This document shows positions 1-7,126 of a stretch of 21,108 nucleotides of DNA, one piece after another. The translations under genes were made by a program, and so were the position numbers. The DNA is from Cristatella mucedo (taxonomy: Eukaryota > Bryozoa > Phylactolaemata > Cristatellidae): the NCBI GenBank assembly GCA_009760855.2, contig WPIO01000593.1, forward strand, positions 1 through 21,108, given 5' to 3'. Position 1 is the stretch's first letter. Each line of letters opens with the position of its first letter. The notes beneath the pieces were generated by a model. That model was given only the letters and a program-made list of their open reading frames with translations. It was not told the origin of the DNA and did no database searches.

Positions 1-1290
1 CATGGGTAGGTAATGAAATCATAAAAGCAGAAACCCTATTGGCCGGGGCCTAGTCGGGTGTCGGCCTTCCTGCTCCGCCCATAGCAACCAGCAGCAAACG
101 GCACTTTCCTTAAACAAAAGGCCCACTCCTTGTTTACTTTGCAGAAATATATTTACATTTGTATGTTTAAATCATCTCAGAGACTGGAAGTGACTATTGT
201 TCAGCAAGTAGACTATCATTAGGGATAATTTACTGAGAGTTTACTGCTGCTGGGGCTGCCGTAACAAAGCAGTCCATTACAACTGGGCCTACTGTATCGT
301 AGTGTTGTTGATTTGCCTTCAGTAGTGGCCATGATCCAAAAGACAACGTGGTCGGTGGTCAGTCAGCCTGGTGACGTAGATGGAGCTAATGCGTCGTTCA
401 ATTGGAATCAGTCCGACAATATTAATTCGATTCCATTTAAAGGAAATCGAGGTAATTTTCAGTTCTGATTAATGTCATTCACAGCTTGAGATTTTTGTTG
501 GCCAAAGGGGATCAAAGGGAACCCTGGGTGGTTTGACTGCTGCCGGTACATGAGGTATTGTGCCCATCTTTGCTATCATGCTAATGTAATATCTCTGACA
601 ATAGTGATCCAATAAACCTAAAGTTTGGAATGTATGTTTTTCTACGCTTACACATCATTCCAGCCGTCGCCCGTGCATATTGTTCCTTAGTTCCAATCGC
701 CCAGCCTCTAGCAATTGCATTGGGTTGATCATGTGTCTGTTTGTCACCGTGTACTTACTACCTTGGTCAGACCCGGGAGACTGTCTGTATTGGAGACGAA
801 GAAATGTCCCTTTTAATGCATTTTTCTATTCATTCCTCAGCTTGAGCTGCTAATACATGGTACCTAATTAATAATCAATTGTCTCCTTTTCGTTGGTTGC
901 CTTTGCAATTGCCTAAAAACCTCCGGTTTGGGATCTGGAGGTTGCAAGTACGAATGCTGGCAGAGGGAAAGATAACCTCATGTTCATCAATCGTGATGAC
1001 TGCTTGAACTCTGAGCTCCTACAGAAAGACATATTGAAGGTATTGGCAACAAGTTATGACGGTAGTGAGATTTTTTACATCAAGTATGTGCCACCAGCTA
1101 ATGTAGCTATGAAGCTGGCCACGTTGACTGCTTCCTGAACAGTTAGGCTTTGAGCCTATGAGATGCTACAGATTGGCCGGATCTATGGCCGGATCGATAG
1201 CCTGAAATTGGGAATGCCTGCTCCTGTCGAATTGTTTAACACCTGGATTCTCCAAGCTGGTTGTTTATCAAGTGAGAATAATGTACTGTC
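1..1290. other. Unassigned non-coding DNA
   Basis: No ORF here resembles a known protein and no repeat in the rest of the window matches it. Two small structures are visible: a 6-bp-arm hairpin at 1144-1158 (TAGGCT / AGCCTA with a TTG loop), and a 9-bp direct repeat GGCCGGATC at 1175-1183 and 1187-1195. The 67-residue ORF at 1163-1366 runs into the LINE-A 3' end and is most likely chance. Confidence 0.6.
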
Positions 1291-1300
1291 ATGTAATGTA

Positions 1301-1355
1301 TCTCCGTCAGTAACTCCACAAAGTCATAAAGAGCGTGTGGGTGTTACGCCGGAGA
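1301..1355 (-). other. 3'-terminal stem-loop of LINE A (copy 1)
   Basis: TCTCCG...GTAAC at 1301-1314 is an imperfect inverted repeat of GTTAC...CGGAGA at 1342-1355. CCACA and TGTGG form an inner helix. The same structure occurs in copies at 3269-3323 and 9732-9786. In L2/CR1-type LINEs a 3' stem-loop is commonly the site recognised by the element's own reverse transcriptase; that role is inferred here. Confidence 0.6.
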
Positions 1356-1376
1356 GTTTTGTATAGCACTCACAGC

Positions 1377-1628
1377 CTAAGCGGCTTTCGGACGCATTCG
1401 GTAGCCAACACACTTTGTCTCACGTAACAAAGAGAAAGTGGGAAGCATAGCAGAGTTAGGAGAGCAGTTGAGGTAGTGAGTAGCATAGAAGTAGCAGTTC
1501 AGGACCGCTGAAAAAGATGTGCCATAGTCGGCAGTTGGAGAGTAGATGTCGTTGCGTAAGAATTGTGGAAGCGAGTTCCACAGTCTAGGACCTGCAGAGC
1601 TAATAGCACTCTTGTCCTTTAATGTCAC
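1377..1628 (-). pseudogene. ORF2 C-terminal remnant of LINE A
   Basis: The remnant of 83 residues contains the GPRLWNSLP motif found near the end of L2/CR1 ORF2 proteins. The family-A extension follows: TADYGTSFSAV, CYFYATHYLN, AMLPTFSLLRE, GYRMR. It stops early (RPKAA then stop) because one base is missing near 1390 relative to the long copy, where the frame continues for about 15 more residues. No catalytic domain is present. This is a fragment, not a functional gene. Confidence 0.75.
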
Positions 1629-1784
1629 AAGGTCGACGCTTTCCCGACTAATTTGATTTGATAAACCTCACACAATTTATGATTTACTATGGAAATTCAG
1701 CCATGGGTAAACAAGAGTGGTCTGCATCTTTTGAGAGGTTTGAAATATTTCTACAGTGCCCAGTAATGAATCTGTTGGATTAGA

Positions 1785-1846
1785 AGCACCTAGAAATAGA
1801 TTGAGTTCACTGAAGGCGCTTTATCAAGTGCATTATTATTATTATA
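1785..1846 (+). repeat. Family-B-type terminal tail (hairpin plus ATT repeat)
   Basis: The segment has the AGCACCTAGA...GGCGCTTTATCAAGTGC hairpin followed by ATT repeats, as at the ends of LINE-B copies. The sequence just upstream (about 1640-1784) does not match the B 3' UTR seen at 9448-9717 or 11240-11395. The tail therefore belongs either to another family using the same end or to a strongly diverged copy. It is on the plus strand, back to back with the minus-strand family-A fragment. Confidence 0.65.
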
Positions 1847-2551
1847 CGAAGGGATACAGTGAACCAATGGTTTGACCCGGCCTTTTATAGGTCGTTCGGA
1901 GGTCAAAGTGGCACAATAGTTTCATCGAAAAATAAATTGTGTTTTCCTGGTTGTGTATGCAAATTTGCATGCCTGTTGGTCAATTAGTATTTGAGAAATA
2001 TCAAAGAAATATGTTTCGAGGGACATAACTCCTACCGTACTCGTATAGGGGTGAGGGCATAACTCACAACCCCTTTCAACTTTATGCAGGACAATTGAAA
2101 AGTGAAAAGGTTTATTGCTTCAGAGCCTTAAAACTTTCTTCACTTATTAAAGCAAACAATTCGGTCAGTCCTTTCCCCGTCAAGCTGCATGATTGCCACG
2201 ATTACTTGCAGAAGTGAAGTTGACTAGGCTTGCACTTCAACTATGACTTCGCTGAGCAAGCTCACAGGCCATGAACTCTGGTCTATTATTGTAACGCTGA
2301 AATCTCGGCGTAGTAGGCTTAACCTACTGATTGCCTAGCGGCGTAACATAGGGCGTAATGCCGTTCGTTGTCCGCCTACGCGCAATAAGAAGGCCGCCAG
2401 GAAACGAGCGTTTCTGGGGCTAACTTACTTGTCGTTACTAAAGAGGGTCGCGAGTCCGCGGTGTGAATTAAAAAGCGAGACACGAAAATTATGGATTTTA
2501 CGGAGCTTTACTTTCAAGCGCATAAAGTTGCTGTGCGTCTAGCTCAGTTTT
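1847..2551. other. Unassigned non-coding DNA
   Basis: No coding signal or match to other parts of the window was seen. A perfect 14-bp palindrome, ATGCAAATTTGCAT, lies at 1957-1970 and contains two overlapping inverted octamer (ATGCAAAT) motifs. Near 2320-2460 the sequence is richer in G+C and CpG than its surroundings. Confidence 0.5.
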
Positions 2552-3256
2552 ATCTCCACACTTCTCACATGCTCAACAGCACTCGCACTCTGCGGTGGGA
2601 ATGTGTCCCAGCACTTTACCTACCTACGTCGATTGTGGGGAACGACCAAAAGAATAATAATGATAATTAAAATGCACTTGATAAAGCGCTCTCAGAGAAC
2701 GCAATCTTTTTCTAGGCGCTTTACATTTTCTACAAAAGGAAATGCGATTGAATGGCAAGTAATATCATGCTTGATAAGCAACACGAATAACATGATTATG
2801 ACTAACATGCACAGGGTCAGCATGCAAATATGGTTGGTGGCAGCATGCACAGTGTCAGCACGCATAAGCACATGAAGGAGGAGCACGGAAAATAAGAAAA
2901 CCCAAATAAGACGAGGAGCCCAGCCAGGAGCTTAGATCCTGACTGGACAACTAGTAGGGCTCCGCTTCCACTTTATCGGCAGGAATACCATACGGACCAT
3001 ACCAAGCACTGTAGCTGGGGAAACACGTCCCTGCACTTAGGTTACTTACGTCAATAGTGAGGATTGACCCGAATACACGGAGCCCGAACCCGTGCCTAGA
3101 CCCTGACGTGAAAACTAGGGTTCTGCTTCCACCATAGGACAGGAATACCTCGCACACCACCTCAGCACTCTTGCTCAGGAAACAAGTCTCCAAACGTAGG
3201 CTACTTAAGTCTATTATGATGAACGGCCAAAATAGAGGAAGGAGCGCGAACGACCG
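2552..3256. repeat. Tandem repeat of about 160 bp, interrupted by a LINE-B tail
   Basis: Two nearly full units (about 2915-3078 and 3079-3240) and the start of a third (3241-3256) share landmarks: GGAGCCC or GGAGCGC at the start, CAGGAATACC in the middle, and ACTTACGTC or ACTTAAGTC near the end. Corresponding landmarks are 159-164 bases apart. The end of an earlier unit is recognisable at about 2552-2652. A LINE-B 3' fragment (2653-2886) separates it from the first full unit, and the LINE-A copy starts directly after the third. The units differ by many substitutions, so the array is old. The 80-residue minus-strand ORF within it is a by-product of the repeat. Confidence 0.75.
2653..2886 (-). 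mobile_element. LINE family B 3' UTR, severely 5'-truncated
   Basis: Read on the minus strand it ends with the B hairpin (AAAGCGCC-type arms, AGAGA/TCTCT inner stem) and ATT repeats. Upstream come the B 3' UTR landmarks GCATGCTGCCAC, AACCA, and GCATGTTGACCC or close variants. It covers only about 230 bp and stops just after the ORF2 end. It lies inside the 160-bp tandem array. Similar short strings on both sides (CCAAAAGAA at about 2646 and CCAAATAAG at about 2902) may be a decayed target-site duplication or simply array sequence. The 64-90 residue ORFs in it are not genes. Confidence 0.8.
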
Positions 3257-3268
3257 GAATGTAATATA

Positions 3269-3323
3269 TCTCCGTATGCAACTTTACAAAGTCATAAAGA
3301 CCGTGCGTATGTTACGCCGGAGA
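3269..3323 (-). other. 3'-terminal stem-loop of LINE A (long copy)
   Basis: TCTCCG at 3269-3274 pairs with CGGAGA at 3318-3323. It is the same element-end structure as at 1301-1355, with a few substitutions in the inner helix. Confidence 0.55.
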
Positions 3324-4283
3324 GTTTTGTATAGCCCACTCACAGCCTAAGCGGCTTTCGGTACGCATTCGGTAGCCAACACACTTCGTCTCACGCAACA
3401 AAGAGAAAGTGGGAAGCATAGCAGAGTCAGGAGAGCTGTTGAGGTATTGAGTAGCATAGAAGTAGCAGCTCAGGACCGCTGAAAAAGATGTGCCATAGTC
3501 GGCCGTTGGAGAGTAGTTGTCGTTGCTTAAGAATTGTGGAAGCGAGTTACACAGTCTAGGACCTGCAGACCTAAAGCTTCTGTCGCCAACTGTCTCTAAG
3601 CGGAGGAATGGAACGGCTAATTTATTGTCCACACAGGACCTCAGGGCGCGAACAAGCTGAAACTGATGCAGCAGTTCAGCTACGTAATAAGGAGCCAAGC
3701 CGTGGCGAGCCTTGTGGGTCAGCGTAAGAACTTTGCTCTGTATCCTTTGCTCAACCGGCAACCATCGTAGCTCTTTCAGCAAAGGAGACACGTGCTCAAA
3801 CCGCTGAGACTTGAAGACCAGCCTTGCAGCCATATTCATAGTCCGCTGTAGTGGCATAATAGCTTTCTTTGGCAGGCCAGCCAAAGGGGAATTACAATAA
3901 TCAAGCCGAGACAGAACTAAAGAGCTAGTTAAATTTTTTACAAGCCACTGTGGGAGACAGCTCCTAATCTTCGAAATGGATCGGATGTGATGACTCGCTG
4001 TTGAGGCAGTCTTCTGAATGAAGCTTTTGAAATTGAGGCAGCTGTCGAACACGACACCTAGATTACGAGCACGTGGTGAAGGTTGCACAATAACATCACC
4101 TATTAGAACTGTAAAGCCTTTTAATCCAGCCACACGTTTAGGGTGTCCTATGAGCAGCAGTTCGGTTTTATCATCATTTAATTTCAGGAAGTTTTCCGAC
4201 ATCCAGGATCGAATATCGGCAAGGCAAGCATGCAGTTTCTCAGTTGCTGCAGCAGGTTCCGACGGTGTAAATGACCAATACAA
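3312..4283 (-). pseudogene. RT thumb and C-terminal region of LINE A, with extra tail
   Basis: This is the longest open stretch in the window (about 323 codons). It begins right after the motif C stop with LYWSFTPS and ENFLKLNDDKTELLLIG, an L2 signature. It continues through LDYCNSPLAGLPK, ARLVFKSQRFEHVSPLLKEL, RWLPVEQRIQSKVL and GDRSFRSAGPRL. Typical L2 proteins finish soon after this with FKxxLKTHLF. Here about 70 different residues follow, to WAIQNSPA and TAA. The same extension is found in three other family-A copies in this window, so it is a property of the family. Confidence 0.8.
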
Positions 4284-5104
4284 CTAAGTGTCGTCAGAAT
4301 AGAAGTGATATCTTTTTTTCATGGGCCTTAATCACTTTTCCCAGAGGTTGTGTATAAATGGAGAACAGCAAGGGACCAAGCACAGACCCTTGAGGGACTC
4401 CACAGGTGACCCTTCTCATGTCTGAGACCTGACCCCCACACGACCCTGATTGAACACGATCAGACAAGTATGATTTAAACCACACCAGTGCTTCGTCTGC
4501 CAGACCGATCGTTGTTCGCAATCGTTCAAGCAGAACTTCGTGATCAATGGTGTCGAATGCTGCAGACAGATCTAGCAGAGCTAGGGCAGTGACATTCCCG
4601 TCGTCGTTGCCACGTAAAATGTCATCGTTAACACGGAGAAGAGCAGTTTCAGTAGAGTGCTGCGTCTTGAACCCTGATTGAAATGTTTCTGACATTCCAT
4701 TATTTTCAATGTGTTCAACTAGCTGCTTAGCAACAATTTTTTTAAGAATCTTTGATAAGAACGGTAGAAGGAAAACTGGACGATAGTTTGTTAGGACCTC
4801 TGTGTCTAATCCAAGCCTTTTTAAGAATAGGTCTAACGATTGCCGATTTGAAGGACTTCGGGACGACCCCTATTCCCAAAGAAGCAATAAAAATCTAGGT
4901 TATGGCAGGGCTAAGTTGGTCTGCAAGTGAAGACCACGGAGATTGAGGTATAGGGTCTTCAGGAGACGAGCTCTTGTAGCTAGATCTTATTAGGGCAGCC
5001 ACATCACAGGCAGAAACATCGGAGAACCTTTTAAGAAAGGTCATAGGTTGAGGAACAGCGATTGCTTTGGTCTGAGGGGGCTTAATGGAGGCACGAATGT
5101 GCAC
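4284..5104 (-). pseudogene. Reverse transcriptase palm/fingers of LINE A
   Basis: RT landmarks appear in order: FKSAIVRPILKK, then NYRPV after a frameshift near 4817, FQSGFKTQHSTETALL, the catalytic motif A LSAAFDTIDH with its Asp intact, GVPQGSVLGPLLF, and motif C at 4290-4301. Motif C is YSDD instead of the usual YADD, and two codons later the conserved Gln is a TAG stop (4284-4286). A one-base gain in an A7 run (plus-strand T7 near 4312) separates motif C from the preceding frame. The 133-residue open stretch 4294-4695 is the best-preserved RT block in the window. Confidence 0.85.
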
Positions 5105-5106
5105 AA

Positions 5107-6300
5107 TTTTTCAGTAAAGAAGGCTGAAAACTTATCAGCTGAGCCCTTAATATCTGGGGAGTCAGACCTCACTGCATTTGCCAGTAAATAGCTTACTGTC
5201 TTATAAATCTGTTTAGTGTCTGACTGGCAGGAATTCAGCTTTTTAATTAAAAAAGAAGACCTGGTTTTAGTAAGCTTTCGGGTGTAAACTCGAAATGAGC
5301 CTTTAAAATCAACTATATTCGCCTCAGACCCCAATTTCCTTAAACGACGTTCCAGTCTGGGCCTAACCCGGCCCATTTTAAGGAGTTTTTTTGTAAATTG
5401 AAAGCAATCTTGATGACTTTGAACACGGATAGAGCGAAAGGGAGCATGCTTGTCAAGAGCACTCCTGAGTGTCATGTTCATCGCATCAGTGAGGGTATCG
5501 AGGCTGCCGGTCGAGTCTGAATGCAGATCAAGAAGGCCTGCATCACAAACACATTTCAAAAACTTGTCCATGTCAATGCTTTTTAAGTTACGTCGTTTGG
5601 CAAATTCGACATTGCCCTGTACGTACGAGGGAGCAGGAGCAGTAAACGAGACCGAACAATGATCTGAGAGGGTCAGTGGGCACACCACAAAATCAGTGGT
5701 GAGGACATCCTTAGTGATCACGAGATCTAGAATGTGGTCACCGAAGTGGGTGCTATGATTAACGTGTTGGGCCAAACCGAAATTCTCCAGACAGTCAAGA
5801 AATGTGCCGACCTGGCTGTTGCTAGGGTTGTCAACGCGAATATTGAAGTCTCCTAAAATCAGCAACAGCCTGTCACACACAAATATTTTTTGCGAGGAAC
5901 TCTGAAAACTCCTCTATAAACAACTTTAGACAGCCAGAAGGAAGCCGGTATATCACAACAGTGAGAAACATTGTCTTTGATGATGACTTGATAGAAACCG
6001 ATTCAAACGATGAACCATGCGAGAAACTGCGCATTTTATAGCCAAGCGTTTCGCGAACAACAATTGCAACCCAGCCACCAACCTTGTCAGACAGCAGGGA
6101 CTGATAGAATGAGAACCCGGTGGGGCGGTCTCGGAAATACAGCTATTGGAACAAGGCGTCATCCAGGTTTCGGTAAGCAGAAATGCATCTAGCTTCTCCT
6201 GGACCACCAGATTGCGGATAAGTATCCCCTTGGTTTTTAGCTAGCAGACGTTTAGTATGCGGAATTTAAGAGGCTGTCCAGCAACTGGGTGACGGCGATG
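5107..6300 (-). pseudogene. AP endonuclease domain and linker of LINE A
   Basis: The N-terminal part shows LTETW, the catalytic-glutamate motif of LINE AP endonucleases, at about 6167-6190. A later stretch reads GGWVAIVV and TVVIYRLPSG, then LGDFN (about 5840), LDLVITKD and LSDHCSVSF (the SDH motif). These are the usual landmarks of the fold in order. The second Gly-to-Trp change in GGWVAI departs from the family pattern. The linker follows, rich in Lys/Arg, with HAPFRS and YKTVSYLL. Frameshifts near 6122 and 5885 split the domain. The segment 5113-5880 is open over 250 codons, the best-preserved half. Confidence 0.82.
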
Positions 6301-6417
6301 AAGTGGCTTGTATTCTCTACCGTTTGGAATATCTCACACCACACTGACTACGTCTAGCTAGCACTATCAATTCTTATGCTTAAACTTGATGAAACTTAAA
6401 TTAATGAACCTTAACAC

Positions 6418-6608
6418 TTGCGAGCGCGCTCACACAAAACCATAAAGAAGCACAAAATACTAGCTCGGGCGCGATACGATCGTATTCGGTGGAGTCCACC
6501 GGAATCTTCTAGCACTGTCTCGTCCTGTCCCGTCAATCACCGGCGAACGGTCGACCCTACCCCCACACTTTCAGAGAAACGAGTCCGACGACGTCGAAGC
6601 GAAGCCGA
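6418..6608. other. Unassigned segment with two adjacent palindromes
   Basis: ATACGATCGTAT is a perfect 12-bp palindrome at about 6474-6485. CGGTGGAGTCCACCG follows at 6487-6501, with 7-bp arms around one base. The flanks are rich in CpG. No protein match was seen; the 118-residue plus-strand ORF here is mostly translated GA repeat (Arg-Glu). Confidence 0.45.
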
Positions 6609-6744
<136 letters not shown>

Positions 6745-6832
6745 AATAGAGCAGGAGCCGAACGAAAGACGTAGAGTGAGCGGCGCTCGACTCTTAAATA
6801 CCAAGCTGAGACAACGGATGCAAGAGCTTAGT

Positions 6833-6863
6833 GGTATTGGGCCCGACACCGTGGCCCATTACC
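6833..6863. repeat. Imperfect inverted repeat
   Basis: GGTATTGGGCC (6833-6843) and GGCCCATTACC (6853-6863) pair at 10 of 11 positions around a 9-base loop. It lies 25 bases before the SINE. No function can be assigned. Confidence 0.5.
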
Positions 6864-6887
6864 GTAAGGAATTAATACCGTCAATAG

Positions 6888-7025
6888 GCCGAGCTGGATT
6901 GGTCCAGCGGTAAGGCACTCGCCCCGGCAAAGATCTGGCTGAGGTCGTGGGCTCGAGCCCTGAGGCATATGTAAAGCGTCTGAATAGAGATTAGGTTCTC
7001 TTGGGGCGCTATACAAATGAATTAT
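6888..7025 (+). mobile_element. tRNA-derived SINE with LINE-B-like tail, copy 1
   Basis: The 5' part resembles a tRNA gene, with a pol III A box TGGTCCAGCGG at 6900-6910 and a B box GCTCGAGCC at 6951-6959. After GGCATATGTAAAG comes a hairpin tail at 6974-7010 (AGCGTC...GGCGCT arms and AGAGA/TCTCT inner stem). It matches the terminal hairpin of LINE B and runs into ATACAAATGAATTAT and a TA microsatellite. A minus-strand copy at 14970-15128 has the same order and most of the same bases, which shows it is a family. The parent tRNA is uncertain; the D-arm looks Leu-, Ser- or Glu-like. The element is non-coding. Confidence 0.85.
6900..6959 (+). promoter_or_regulatory. Internal pol III promoter (A and B boxes) of the SINE
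   Basis: TGGTCCAGCGG (6900-6910) fits the A-box pattern TRGYNNARNNGG closely. GCTCGAGCC (6951-6959) fits the B-box pattern GWTCRANNC except at the second base. The spacing of about 40 bases is normal for a tRNA-type promoter. Whether it is still active is unknown. Confidence 0.65.
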
Positions 7026-7032
7026 ATATATG

Positions 7033-7067
<35 letters not shown>

Positions 7068-7088
7068 ATATATAATATATAATATATA

Positions 7089-7122
<34 letters not shown>
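7019..7122 (+). repeat. TA-rich microsatellite after the SINE tail
   Basis: About 100 bp of (TA)n with interspersed AATATAT units. It begins exactly at the end of the SINE, so it probably grew from the SINE's A/T-rich tail. Confidence 0.95.

Positions 7123-7126
<4 letters not shown>

Larger units (their letters stand above)
1291..1628 (-). mobile_element. LINE family A (L2-like), 5'-truncated 3' fragment, copy 1
   Basis: This matches the 3' end of the larger family-A copy at 3258-6335 almost base for base, including the terminal stem-loop and the ATTAC-type end (CATTAC next to position 1296 on the minus strand). It keeps about 340 bp: the end of ORF2 and a short 3' UTR. Homology weakens upstream of about 1618, where the codons no longer follow the GDRSF consensus, so the 5' truncation point lies near 1618-1628. 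Truncation from the 5' side with an intact 3' end is typical of target-primed reverse transcription. Confidence 0.85.
3312..6330 (-). pseudogene. LINE A ORF2: endonuclease-reverse transcriptase pseudogene
   Basis: An intact ORF2 protein nicks target DNA and primes reverse transcription of its own RNA at the nick. Here the reading frame is broken repeatedly. In-frame TAG codons lie at 6241-6243, 4895-4897 and 4284-4286. Frameshifts lie in simple runs: G/C-rich near 6122, GT repeats near 5885, T5 near 5107, a T run near 4817 and T7 near 4312. The frame-jumping pieces together give a continuous L2-like protein of about 1000 residues ending in a TAA at 3309-3311. Several shifts sit in homopolymers or dinucleotide runs, so a few could be assembly errors. 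The three TAG codons and the changed RT motif still argue for a dead copy. Confidence 0.85.
3258..6335 (-). mobile_element. LINE family A (L2/CR1-like), long 5'-truncated copy
   Basis: About 3.1 kb, covering almost all of ORF2 and the 3' UTR. From 5' to 3' on the minus strand: AP-type endonuclease, linker, reverse transcriptase, thumb/C-terminal region, extra C-terminus, TAA stop, short UTR with stem-loop, and an ATTAC-like end at 3258-3265. No ORF1 was recognised, and the 5' edge near 6335 is uncertain because homology can only be judged from protein motifs. RT motifs place it in the L2 group of the CR1 superfamily (family knowledge). The 3' end directly abuts the tandem array. The element is inactive through several frameshifts and nonsense codons. 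Confidence 0.88.

Noticed and set aside
1957-1970. Palindromic octamer ATGCAAATTTGCAT as a POU-factor site.
   Set aside because: A single short match in A/T-rich DNA with no promoter or gene nearby; kept only as a note.
2951-3193. 80-residue minus-strand ORF with repeated Tyr/Gly/Ser segments.
   Set aside because: It is a translation of the 160-bp tandem repeat; the repeat also has stops in other units.
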